Source: Trichopria drosophilae (Eukaryota > Arthropoda > Insecta > Hymenoptera > Diapriidae). Taken from it: a stretch of 64,000 bases of DNA. The stretch is taken from positions 199,066,001-199,130,000 of the forward strand of contig CM059582.1 in the NCBI GenBank assembly GCA_030407085.1, written 5' to 3'. This document shows positions 1 through 11,458 of this stretch, in pieces; within the stretch, counting starts at the first letter, position 1, and each line of letters starts with the position of its first letter. Under the pieces are notes generated by a model, which was not told where the DNA came from, did not search any database, and saw only the letters and a program-made list of their open reading frames with translations. The position numbers and the translations under genes are program-made.

Positions 1-1278
1 TTTATTTGAAATGAAATATAACTTAAGCGTCTCATAAAATGAAACTTTGTAGAGACAAGCATTCTTCTACTGTCATATATAAAAAGTAATCTAACAAACT
101 CCATTCATCGGGTGGCCATGGGAAAACATCAATCTTCACCGATTCTATAATTTGAAAATTATGGAACATGCTCAAATAGGATCCCTATGGGACAAAAGAA
201 CGTTATCAGTATTGCCCTTGAGTTCTACCGAATAAACGAGTGCACCATATCCGTCCCCTTTCAAAAGGAAGTTAATTATACAATATCATTTTTATTCATA
301 TGTACATTTATAAAAATAAAAGATTTGGGTTTAATTTAAATAATAATGAACATAATAAAATAATTTGTTGCCTCTTAATAAATACATTTAAAAAATTAGT
401 AAATATTTTGAATATAAAGTTTAAAAAAATGTAAATATAATTAAAAGAAAAAGTCTATTTGAGTGTTGACAAAAAATTATATTTTTGTTTGGATGTAAGC
501 AATTCATTGTTATTGACACAAACTATTTTACTTTATATATATGTATATATGACTAATTATACTATTATAATATTTTTTTTACTGCGGTGCTGCTTATAGG
601 ACAGTAGGCATTCTTTGTTCCGTCTTTTTTCCATCAGTTGCTAATAATATTAACTTGGCCATAGTGATGCACTGTTATAAATATACCGAAATTTTGTTTA
701 TCGAAATTTAGTTTCCCAATTATCCAAAACTATTGGATGATATTTTGCGACATTTTCTTGATATAAACAAATTTTGCTTTCTTATCAATTATATTAAATT
801 CGTATTATAAACAGACAGTTTACTAAACATTAACAGCATAATGCAATTACTCATATATCATCCAAAATGAATTTTTCTGCACTAATTTCTGGCGAACAAA
901 CAAAAACCAATAAAAGAAAGAATTGCTGCTATTTATCAAAAGTTTAAGCGAAAAAACTGTAAAATAGAAGTTAATGACAAACTAAGAAAAGGGACCTGTG
1001 ATATTACTCAATTATCCAACTAAAAAACATAATCATTACCAAAATACAACGAAACGAATGTAGTTTGGGTGTTAAAAATACTGAAAAAAAAAGAAAAGCA
1101 AAAAGAAAAAATTATTTATACAGGAAGGATAAAATAAACTGTAACATCATAGAAATTTAACAATAATATGAGAGAATATTACAAGAGATACCTTTTTTTT
1201 ATATTATTTAACGGACGGAATCTCGACATTTTACTTAGTTTTTGCATAGAATTCAAATTTGTTGCGAGAGGTGGAGAT

Positions 1279-1296
1279 CGTTTTTCATGAAAAACG
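1279..1296. repeat. 18-bp perfect palindrome
   Basis: The sequence CGTTTTTCATGAAAAACG is its own reverse complement over all 18 bases. It could be a small hairpin or a dimer-binding site. Nothing around it indicates a function. Confidence 0.6.
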
Positions 1297-3039
1297 CAAA
1301 ATATTCTATGATATAATAATAAATTATTAACTTTTTTCAGAACGCTTGAATTTCCATATATTTTATTTATGTATCGAGAATTACATTGCTATTATTGCGG
1401 TTGTACTATATGAATAAATGTGGATACTAATCTGTATTTCCCCCTTTATACTTTACCGAGATAGAAACCTGATACAATCACTTTTAATGTAATTTTGTTG
1501 TTTGTTTTAAGTTGAAATAATCACTAATACTTTCTTTTACTAAAAATTACAAATCTCCATTAAAAGTTCTACAGTTATTTCGACATGCACTTTTTGTCAC
1601 AGGAGGTAACTATTAAAAGGAGATTATTAATTAATTAACTTAATTAACTATTATATAAAAATTACAAATTTGAAAAAGTAATCGAAAATTACAATTATAA
1701 ATTCCAGAGTTCTTTTTAAAGGTAGCAAATTAGGGTAACGTCGCTAATGAGGAGTTTTGTTGCTAAATCTTGAATGAAATCATAATAGACTAAAAGTAGA
1801 AAATATAGAATATCCGTTAATTACTATATTTTGAAACGTAATCGTTGACTACAATAAATTTTGATTCACCTGGTGGTTATTTGAATAATTATATTCTTCA
1901 ATTCGATAATAACAATTTCCGAAATTATGCAAGGTTTAGGAAAAAATGGTTGCTAGCAATAAAAAGAAAAGATTCTTTTAATTTACATAAATCATAATAT
2001 TTTATGTGATATTTGATATAACGAAACAACAGAAATAAAACATATTTCTGGCATTAAATTTCAGTATTTAGTACACTTTATTAAATCAAGTAGAAACTAC
2101 GGAAGGGCAATTTAAACAATTAGGACAAAGAGCAATTAAATATATTTTAATTACATTTGACTTGACTGAAGAATTTAGTTACAAAATGTATATCCTTTAT
2201 TAATAATTAAATGGCCATCTTACACCCTTGATACGAAAACAACTATTTTTTTTATTAATGTTAATATGCAAAACATTTTACAATCACTTCAAAATTCAAA
2301 TTTAAGGTTATTTATCTCAAAAAATATTTATTTTGGAGAGACAAATATTTAAATACTTTTGGTTATAATATATTATTCAGTCATCGAATATGAAAAACTT
2401 AAGGAGTTTTTATTTTAAGATATACAACACATTTATTTTGGTTCAATAAGAACCAAGCAAAAAAAAAATTCGTTTATCTGCAAGTTTTAAAATTATTATT
2501 TTCTTGATAGTGACATTTTTTATTTTAAAATTTATCGATAAATTGTCGGTGTTTTGGTCCTTTGACAATTCTAAGCTCATGGTGGAGTGAAATAAAATAA
2601 AACCTACTAAGTTTCTTCGTCATTTTTGTTAACCATTTACTTAAACGAGTTAGACGCAAAAACCCGCATAAATCGACATTTTACTAAATTTTTCATCACA
2701 TATCAAAATTACTTAGAGTTAATTTGTAGGCCTTGACAAAATCTTTAAAATTAAGTTCAAAAACAATTTATAACTAAATAGATTAAGACACTGGGAGTAA
2801 CAAAAAACAAAATATACTAAAAAACATTAAAAACCTTAAGGTATACCATTTTTATAAACATGTGATCGTATTAGTAACCAGTAATTATTTGAAAAATCGC
2901 TTTTAAACTTCTTGTGGTCAATATTTACTAAATTTTAATGGTAAAATTTAAATTGCTAAATATAGTTAAACCATTGCACTTGATTTGGGCAAGTTTAGCT
3001 GCCCTGTCAATTAAACCGAAAATTACTGTTTTTATAGTG

Positions 3040-3420
3040 TACATATCTTTATGGCCATCTGGGATGGATGGTTTGAAACAAAACAATTAAACGGCGTTAG
3101 GTTCAGTATGTTAATAGCTATAGCGCATATCGAGCGATTTTTTATTTTTTGAAAATCGACAAAATGGCGGACATTTTTCGACAAAAAAAATCACATTTCT
3201 TTTAATGTTTTTTTGGCAAAAGAAAAATAGTCAAAATTACAATTTTGAAAGTACCTCGATATGCTCTGTAGCTGTTGTAGCACAGAATATATGGTAAAAA
3301 CAATTTCATAAGGATCGGTCGAGCAGTTTCGGAGATTTTATCAACAATCGGAAAACGTTATTTTGAGAAAAATGTGATTAAAGTTTTCTTGAAAGAAAAA
3401 TCGTGAAAAAATATTACCTA
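3040..3420. repeat. Dispersed repeat fragment with ATGGCGGAC and GATCGGTCGAGC
   Basis: This stretch holds an AAAATGGCGGACA motif. About 150 bp on, it holds a segment reading AAGGATCGGTCGAGCAGTTT. The ATGGCGG motif recurs within inverted-repeat elements at about 16,440, 29,580 and 56,370, so this is probably a fragment of the same broad class of non-autonomous repeat. No terminal repeats could be defined here. Confidence 0.4.
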
Positions 3421-4739
3421 TTTTTAATCAGCGATGTCTGTACCATTCATTATGCCTTCCTCTTCTTCATAACTTCATTTTTACTTTCGAAAAATGAAAA
3501 AACAAAAAATCAATTTTTTTAAATTCTAATTATGGTAGACTCCTTAAAAACTACGTTCGGTGCGATATTAATTCGAGGCCATTCATAAACTTGTACACAG
3601 TTATGGATGTGAAAATATCAATACCGTTCTACTTATTACCGTTGTACATATTATTAGTCTAATTAGTGGTGGAGACGCGTTTAAAACTACATCTAAAGAA
3701 ACTAATGTATCAGATTGCGGAATTTTAAAAGTTCTAATTTTAATTTTTAATTTTCACTCAGACATTTCTTCTCAACAATATAAATAACCTTTACATGGAA
3801 ACAAAAAATTGTCCCTCTAGTAGAGATATCGCTGTGTCGGATTTTAAAATTTAGTTCTATATTAGAATTTAAAAATCCTCAAAAGTCCATATCAATAATA
3901 TTGGATTAGATATTACTAATATTTAAAGCATTTATTGAAATAATTATGCAAAATTTACATAGGAAACAACTCAAATGAGTCGTAAAAATGCCTTAATTTG
4001 AACATAAAAATGAAAGTAGAAAGATATATTTTTTAAAACGTTAGAAATTGTAATCCATAATTGTTTAGAAATTGGTAGAATGTTCTTTCTTTTACGAATA
4101 GCAGCGTCGTCATCTTAATAAAAACAAAAATGCATTTGCCCTAAATCTCTGCGACTAAAATGATCGAACAAGGGGTAATCGTATAACTGATCAAAGATTT
4201 AAAAAACCGACTTCTCCTTTAATATCCGGCCCACGTTACATTTGGACAATAACCGTGGAAAAAGGCGAAGAAGTATAACTACTTCGGCGATCAATCATTA
4301 CCTGTCATATTTCTTCTTCTATAATATGCACTTTAACTCAGCTAGACACTCTTGATTTCCCATTTCATTTAGAATAGGTATTGGATCGATTACGGGTTCG
4401 GAGCTGCTTGGTCATATTACAATTTTGATTATGAAAAAATATTTCATCATATTTTTAAGAAATCAGTTTTTTCTTATTTTCACGCATTTTATTGAAAATT
4501 CCAAATTCTATCCGTTTATACTTATACATACAAGCATAGTAATATAATCAAAGTGAAATGCTTCTTGCTATTTTAGAAAAGGCATTTGACCAATTTCCAC
4601 AAATTCCTATACAATGATTTACAGAAATTATTTTATTTCTGCAAAATAATAGTTTTCGTTACGAGTGCAATTTTCCGCACCGAATTCTAATAGAGCAGCG
4701 TCCCGATATACTTACGTCTAGCTATATTTACGTCCCAGC

Positions 4740-4915
4740 ATATTTGCCCCGTTCCGTCTCGTTATATTTGTCTGTCTCCGCTCTCTTTTCCCCCACCTTG
4801 CGCGCTGGGGCTTCACGAACGTAACGCGACTGAGGAGAGTGGGAGAAGCGGCACTCTTCTTTTGACAAACACAAGGAGACGGGAGGGGAAGGCAAGGAAC
4901 CGAGCGGGCAAATAT
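4740..4915. mobile_element. GC-rich MITE with 10-bp terminal inverted repeats
   Basis: The segment begins ATATTTGCCC and ends with the exact reverse complement GGGCAAATAT. Behind the tips the arms remain related: CCGTCTC followed by TTTGTC occurs in both, and C-run/G-run tracts face each other. The right arm has about 17 bp extra. It is much richer in GC than the flanks and codes for nothing; the open frame crossing it on the minus strand is a by-product of composition. I saw no clear target-site duplication. Confidence 0.55.
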
Positions 4916-5215
4916 ACCGAGACTACTGTATGTGATTAGATAAAAACGTTGCATAAAGTCGAATTTTTACGCTCGAGTATTAAATTTTTTTTTTGTAATT
5001 TGTATACGTATCAACGAATTAAGGACCACATGGATAGTTTTTCATGGTCAGTTTTTAACCTCTGTTTATTTTGTATTGCTGCTCAAAATATCGAAACCAA
5101 TCTGCTATTACAATTTTAAGAAAAATGTGTACTAAAATCCCTACGTTCGATTATTTTTAAAATAAATCGGTTTTTCTTACCAACAAATTATTGGGTTTTG
5201 GTTAGATTGTTCCAT

Positions 5216-5745
5216 CGAAGTAGTAAATTGAAAATAATCCTACTTTTTAACTATTTTGAATAGTTTAATAGATCCTCAACTGAATTTCATCAATTCTAAT
5301 AACGACCGTAAAGTAGTAAAAAGAGGTTTCTTCAATAAAAAGTTAATTTGACAAAGTACTAAAACATTAGTGAACTGAATGAATGACTATTAACTTTGAT
5401 AAAAATAGTGAAAATCAACGTTATGCACACACGAGTTGTCTAACGAAAAAAGTAGTTTTTTACCGTTTTTCCTCAACTATCTAGCGGTTGTTGATGTCAG
5501 ACCGATTTATTTCAGTTTGAGAACTTTGTTGCACTTAAAACATAGTGACTGTTATCGAAAAATATAAAAGTGAAAATAAATAAATGATTGGAAACTGTAT
5601 TTTTCAGTAGAATTGTCTTGAGATTTTATTAGATGCACTGAAAAAAAATCTTAGTAAATTTGACTACTTTTATACTACTCAAAGGTCTTCAATTAATTTT
5701 TATAAGTTGCAGTTACGACCGTAAAGAAGATAAAATCAAGTGAAA
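5216..5745. repeat. Two diverged copies of a small dispersed repeat
   Basis: The copy at 5,637-5,745 runs colinear with the inverted-repeat element at 41,309. Both start CTGAAAAAAA, continue TTAGTAAATT, CGACTACTTTTA-like and TACTCAAAG segments, and then reach CAGTTACGA/CGTAACTGC. A more decayed relative at 5,216-5,330 shares AATAGATCCTCAAC exactly with position 41,387. This indicates a dispersed MITE-like family with at least three members in the window. Confidence 0.5.
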
Positions 5746-5879
5746 AAATAGAGGAATTAAATGATAAAATATGGCTGGGATTTAATTACCCAGCAATCGA
5801 AAAATAATGGAGAAATGGGCGAATTCACGGTACTTTTAGCTTCTCTTGTGACTAAATTTTGCACTTTTTTTAATATATC

Positions 5880-6200
5880 ACGACTATTTTAGAAGGCACA
5901 TCAATTGTTAAAATTAATCTCTTTGTTATTGAGTCCGTTTTATGTCCATAATAACAAATATTTCATTTACGGTATGGGGCAATTGATTAATTAATAATTG
6001 TAAGTATTTTGGTCCCAAAATATAGTTCTAATAAATTACTCAACTGTATAATACGACTATTATAGAACGCATATAAATTAGTACAGTTGTAATCTGTTTA
6101 TTACTAAGCTCTTTTTAAGTCCACAATAAGAAATATTTTATTTATAGCACCGTGCAATAATTAATCAATTAACATTTGTAAATATACTTTTCAGGATAAT
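5880..6200. repeat. Two-copy tandem duplication, period about 175 bp
   Basis: Both units start CGACTATT(T/A)TAGAA, at 5,880 and 6,055. They then share TAAGTCC/TATGTCC, A(C/T)AATAA(C/G)AAATATTT, a CACCGTGCAAT/TATGGGGCAAT segment, and an ending in AATTGTAA/ATTTGTAA. Divergence is substantial, so the duplication is old. Confidence 0.5.
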
Positions 6201-6443
6201 TTCGAAGCATATTTTTTCAAAATGTACGGAAAATCTAAAAAAAAATATCAAAATCTATATTTCTTTTTATATATACAAAACAGAAGGAAAAATACTGCGT
6301 ATGAAAGAATAATTCAAGATTTTATTTACGAAAAATGTACTAATAAGTCAGGGCTTTTTAATGACTATATTTTAGGAGTATTTTTAAAAATCTTTTTACA
6401 GTGTTAAGATTTCTAAAAATAAATAGTTTGAATAATATTGTAG

Positions 6444-6740
6444 TATAGTATACAAAATACCAGATGGAAAACTCTACGTACTCAATCTTTCTTTCTTGAC
6501 ATTAAATCATACTTTGCAGGAGTACCCTCCCCTGAGTTTCATAAAACAACTCAAATAAGTTCTCTGAACTACTGTCAATCTCCTGAGTTCTCTGTTTCAG
6601 TCGTTCTTACTAATGAGGAAATTTCGAACGACTACACAGCAGCATTACCATTTGTCAAGTTTACTATGACAAAAACAACTACAGAACATTTCTTATTCTT
6701 CAAGATCACAGGCTTGAGAGCCTACACCGTCGATATACAA
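6444..6740 (+). CDS. Unidentified exon-like open frame without ATG
   Basis: Ninety-nine codons are open between a TAG at 6,441 and a TGA at 6,741, in a locally less AT-rich stretch. Two acceptor-like sites lie inside it: one ends TTTGCAG near 6,519 and one ends CTCTGTTTCAG at 6,600. If the second is used, a 47-codon terminal exon would follow, containing the segment EEISNDYTAALPFVKF. No domain, signal peptide or family is recognisable. An opposing minus-strand frame covers part of it. A chance opening is at least as likely as a real exon; the frame length is the only positive evidence. Confidence 0.18.
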
Positions 6741-9194
6741 TGATGAAATATGGAGCTTTCTATAATCGCTAACAAATAGCAGAAATCCTAGAGAATTTAA
6801 AAGAACAAGCAAAATAATCGTATAAATGAAAGAGAAATCAATTTTAGTATTCCCTGGTAGAAATTCAGTCCGATTTTGTTGTATACAATCCATTTTCTGG
6901 ACAGTAGGTCGCGTGGTGCAAAACTTTATACCGTAGAAATATCCACAATCTAGATACTAACTAGACACAAATAAGTAACTCATTTTTTTGTGACAACTAA
7001 ATTTTGGATAGAAATAAATGGATCGAAGCTATCCACAGATATTTGTCTAAAAGACCTTCATAATAACTCTTAGTTAGAAAAGTTATTCAAAATATGTATG
7101 CAAATATCTTGCCTAATAAGTGTACAATAAAAGTATCTCCCTCATGCCATCGGTGTAGGCCCTCAGCTCCAAATCGAATGTGCACAGCATTTTTCACATT
7201 TAATGAAATAATTTTCGATGTGTTTACGTTTAGAATTAGAAATTATGTTTTGTTGCTAAAATTGTAACGTTGTCAAAAATATTGCGTTTATTGTCTCAAA
7301 TTTGACTTTCATTAACAATATACCTATTTTGAAACGTTTTAAAACGTTTAAAAAGTTTTAAAACGTTTCAGTAAAATTGCTTCGAAAACTTTGAAAATAA
7401 TATAATATACACAAAGAGAACGAAAAAGGTTAAAGGAATCATTTTGGAAAAGTAAAATACTTGATTATAAAAAATGGTTAAATTAACCATTTCCATAGTA
7501 AAACCAAACAAAAACATTGTTCCTGATACATAAATATGCAGCATTGCACATAACCTCAAATCTACCATACCTTTACAGTTAAATAGTCACTCTAAATATT
7601 TATCGTTAGCTAAATAGATTTAGTTAAAGTAATTAAAAGAAAATAACTATACTTATCATAAAAAAGTAATTGTTGTATATCACATTTTACAATATTATGA
7701 AATATAAAAATGGGATACTGTAAACTATAACTTTTCACGATGTTAATGATTGTACTATTATGAAATATTATAATCATTTCTATCTTTTCTTCATGATTTC
7801 ATTAACCTTTTTTTCTCTGTGTAATTATAAACGTTGGACAGAAATCGGACACGGTTTCTTGATAAACATTGGCCGTAGTTCCTTAAGGATATTATATATA
7901 ATAATAATAATGAAATATAATAAAATAAACAATCAATTTATTATATCAAATTCCCAATTTATACATTATTGTAACTTCTGCACGTACAAATCAGGAAATT
8001 TCTGTAAAGAAATTAAAGGTAAACTAACGAAGAAATATCAAAAAACCAGTAGTAGAAAAAAACAGTTTTATTATTTGTGCATTTCTTTAATAATTTTATT
8101 TCATGACATTTGAAACTGGCGTACCTTTCGTAGAGGTTAGGGAGAAACTGTTAAATAAACGCCAAAATGAAAATCAATAAACTACGTTACACGAATGAAC
8201 AATAGTTTCTGTTAAACGTTAAAGAATGTATTAACAGCCAATTCCACTAACAATGACAGTGGATGTCATCTAAAAAGTACGAAATGAATAGAAAACGAAA
8301 AAACTCCGTAGTACAATTTTTGAGTTTTCGAAATTTAATAAAGAAAATTTAGAAAAATGTGCATAAAAATGCATTTTTAATCAAATTAAAATAAAGGAGC
8401 TAGAAGAAACTATGGAATAAACGTAAATAGGTAACGTTTATTTTGCGTTTCTCAGAATTTCACTTATTTCAGACGTCGACAGCACATTTCGTTTAAAAAC
8501 GTTTAAAAGCGGGTTCTGTCTTAAATTCTTTACTTTAAAATGTTCAACGTTTAATAGACGTTTTAAATGCGTCTTAAACTCTGTTAAAGCAACAGCCATT
8601 ACACGATATTTCAAGTTATTGAACGTTTTTTAGACTGACATACGCAACGTTTTAGAAATAATCTTCATTACACATCTTCAAACATATTAGAACGTTTATT
8701 CAACCATACAGCGTTGCTCGGAATACAAATACGAGAATGTATGACAGATAGAATTGAATTTTATTTTATTAAGAGAAATTAGTATCCTAATATTTTTCGA
8801 ATATAAAATAAAGAATAAAAAATTGTTGGTGAGAAATGAGGCCAGTTCTGAAATCACAAAAAATTACTTACTTTCTTCATAGGGATATATGCACAGGAGC
8901 TACATAACTAATACAACAATCACCTTCATACTTTATGCAGATATAAACGTACTTTATAATTAAATCTTCTATATAACTAACAGTTTTAATACTAATAACG
9001 TTGCAAAATAAAATAATTATTCGATTTTACATGAAAATATGTTTTCTAATTTCCAGATCATCTGTATTGCGTTCTCTTCTTTAAAAAATCACGTTTTGAG
9101 GAAAACGAATTTTAATAACTATTTTAAAATACGTATTCTAAATAACACGAAGTAATATTACGTAACTTCCGTTACCATTGCGTGGTGTTCTTTT
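6741..9194. other. AT-rich non-coding spacer with AAACGTTTT repeats
   Basis: No convincing coding signal; the short frames here are low-complexity AT sequence. AAACGTTT-type motifs cluster at 7,331-7,369 and again at 8,480-8,700, suggesting remnants of one repeat family. I could not define element ends. Confidence 0.55.
7331..7369. repeat. 39-bp near-perfect palindrome of AAACGTTTT units
   Basis: The sequence starts GAAACGTTTTAAAACGTTT and mirrors itself, ending AAAACGTTTC, with a single mismatched position near its centre. The same AAACGTTTAAAA units reappear about 1.1 kb downstream (8,490-8,560). Confidence 0.55.
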
Positions 9195-9633
9195 GGGTGC
9201 ACCTCAAAAACCTGACAAATCACAAAACAGACACTTTAAAACCCCAACATTCAAAAACCGAACAGTTTTGAACAAACAGACATTTAAAAACAAAATATTT
9301 CAAAAAAGAGACGTTACAAATGATCTCGGGTGGCATTCCTTGAGGTCTCACAGGAAGGTCATTTCAAGTTCAAAAACGCTTGACCAAAGGATTAATTTTT
9401 AGGTCATTTGAAGGGCAAATTAATTTGATCTCCAGATTATTTATTAGGTACATTTAGAAGTCAATCCTTAATTACATTTACAGAATATGTACATTTTAAA
9501 ATGTCTGGTTTTTTAATGTCTTTAGTTTGAAATGTCTGGTATTTGAATCTCCATTTTTTTAAATGTCTGGTTTTTTAATGTAGGGTTTTTGAAGCGTCTG
9601 TTTTGTGATTTATCTGGTTTTTAAGGTGCACCC
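9195..9633. mobile_element. 439-bp inverted-repeat element with subterminal direct repeats and 8-bp TSD
   Basis: The element starts GGGTGCACCT and ends AGGTGCACCC, and its arms match for about 60 bp (TCACAAAACAGAC occurs in both). Flanking 8-mers are GTTCTTTT on the left and ATTCTTTT on the right, so an 8-bp target-site duplication with one mismatch is likely. Each arm is largely a run of A-rich repeats of about 12-17 bp around the core CAGACATT/AACCAGACATT. Such subterminal repeats are typical transposase-binding sites in 8-bp-TSD families such as hAT. There is no transposase, so the copy is non-autonomous. The 74-aa frame over the left arm merely translates the repeats. Confidence 0.75.
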
Positions 9634-11200
9634 ATTCTTTTTATAATGTTTTTAGACAATGGGGTTTTATGCTGTCCATTTAAAAAACAAGACTTCAGTC
9701 TTTTTGTAACAGCATGTTTATAATACATTTCTGCAAAGTATATTTTTCTAAATCAATTCCAATTAGGTTTCACTGAAATTATTCAATATCTTAAATCTGC
9801 TCAGATACTACAGAATCTTGTTTAATTATTTTAAATCAAGATATACCGTACATACATTTAATTGAATTATTAATTTCAATGCTACGAAAAATTTTCATTT
9901 GTCCCCTACGTACCCATTGCTATCGCCGTGAGGGGCCAATGGATCAGCCAAATGGTCTTATATAACCCCATATGGTGATGATTTTTAGGTAAAAACTGGA
10001 ATTAAATTATTTAAATGATAGTAGCGTTATGAAAGGATAATAAAATTATTGAAAATTAATGCAAAACATTTTTATATGAAATATAGTATATATTTTCCTC
10101 TCTGTAAATTATTGGTGTGGAATTCTAAAGTATTGCACAAATTAATAATTTATTTTGAGAAACAAATACATATTCTACGGATTTAAATTCAAAGATTCAA
10201 CTTGTATTAACTCATTAACGCCGAAAAAGCCTGAAATCATAGCTGTACTTTGAAATAATGTCATATGCAGAAAAAATTCTTGTAAAATATGTGAATACCG
10301 GTTTATTATATTTTTAGGTGGGTTCTACAAGATGCCGCTGCGGTCCGGTTTCATTTTTGTTGACATACAAAACTAATGTGGCGGCTTTATTGTAAAAAAG
10401 TGCGGAAAAATCAACAATTTTTTTTTAAATCAATATTTTTTTAAGAAAACGTAATTTTAATACTGAATAAAGTGCACAAAATGGCGCATACCGTTCAAGC
10501 TTAAAATTTGTGCAGTAGATTATAATGAAAATTCAAAATGGTGTCTTGAAAATTGAAGATATTGTAAAAATAATTGCAATTTTCAAATATGTTATCACTT
10601 CAACTAAACTTAACGAAACATTGGTATGTAGGGATTTTTGAGGTCGCTGATTAATAAACTGGCCATGGCTTTTCAAAATACTTGAAGTTACAAATATCTC
10701 TTCAAAAATTAATTTCCTATCAGATAGATAGGTGTAGTTCGTAAATCGAGCATTCAAAATAGCGGACAAAATATTTCGGTAAAAGTGAATATTAATTCGT
10801 AATATTGAATTTTTCTAAACCTTGGTAGCCAAGCGTTCTTCAAGTTGCTGAGTTCGAATCTGCAGCCAGTTATTGAAAATAGAAAATAGTCGTTCGAATA
10901 AGGGAAACAAAAATGTTCAAGGCAGATAGAATTCACTTGAAACTTATCCCATAGAAATTTTTGGGACCGCTAATGATCACACTGGATCCAGTGTTTTGAA
11001 TATTTAAAAATTGATGCAGATTCGTTATCAGCAATCTCAAACCCAATTCAACAAAGCCATTGAATACTAGTTTCATGAAAACCCATTAAGCTTTGCGATT
11101 TTCAATATAAGGATAGGATATTACGATATAATATACACTTTTATCGCCATTTTAAATTGTTACAACAAAATTTCATACTTTAAAAAATATATATATATAT
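9634..11200. other. AT-rich spacer with a degenerate dispersed repeat
   Basis: 9,634-10,450 shows nothing distinct. 10,450-11,090 is a decayed repeat with several AAAATGG(C/T)G-type motifs, GAGGTCGCTGATTA near 10,640 and CAGATTCGTTATCAGC near 11,020. These are variants of the motif set found in the element at 16,118-16,720. The segment CCTATCAGATAG near 10,718 recurs near 39,190. Confidence 0.5.
10820..10870 (+). repeat. Possible tRNA-derived (SINE-like) fragment
   Basis: The fragment contains GGTAGCCAAGCG, resembling a tRNA D-arm, and GAGTTCGAATC, resembling a T-loop (B-box), with partly complementary flanks GCTG and TGCAGC. The interval between the two boxes is too short for an intact tRNA and no cloverleaf can be drawn. 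This is a weak match that could be chance. Confidence 0.2.
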
Positions 11201-11458
11201 ATGAGACGTTGGGGAGCAAAACCTGCCAAGTCCAAAAAAATAAAAAACTGAGATAATCATTATAAACATATATCACATAGTTCTTTGAATGTTTAGAGAT
11301 AAGTAAATGCAAAAAAAATGTTTACCCTTTAAAATTGAGTTGCACACTTGTGAGTCTTTATGAGGCTATCTTTCCAATGTTAGCGGCAAATAGTTTTTCG
11401 CGTTTTTCTTAAAACTGCATAAAACGGACTTGGCAGTTTTTGCACCCCAGCGCCTCAT
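11201..11458. mobile_element. 258-bp MITE with about 30-bp terminal inverted repeats
   Basis: The left end reads ATGAGACGTTGGGGAGCAAA and continues CCTGCCAAGTCC. The right end, reverse-complemented, reads ATGAGGCGCTGGGGTGCAAA and then ACTGCCAAGTCC. The arms match at most positions over about 32 bp. The element sits next to a (TA)n run at about 11,188, so a TA target site is possible but not provable. The interior is AT-rich and non-coding. Confidence 0.7.

Larger units (their letters stand above)
1..4739. other. AT-rich non-coding spacer
   Basis: No open frame of useful length and no exon-like segment was found. Most of it is A/T homopolymer-rich spacer. Slightly more complex sequence occurs at about 100-260 and 4,080-4,400, but all frames there carry stops. 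A short palindrome and one dispersed-repeat fragment inside this span are listed separately. Confidence 0.7.
4916..6443. other. AT-rich spacer with dispersed and tandem repeats
   Basis: No coding signal. It contains two diverged copies of a repeat family (5,216-5,330 and 5,637-5,745) and a two-copy tandem duplication (5,880-6,200), listed separately. Confidence 0.6.

Noticed and set aside
6717..7165. Inverted pair GCCTACACCG / CGGTGTAGGC as element ends
   Set aside because: Similarity is limited to about 17 bp and does not extend inward; could be chance.
9178..9402. 74-codon frame with repeated TFKN-like peptide
   Set aside because: It translates the subterminal direct repeats of the inverted-repeat element at 9,195.
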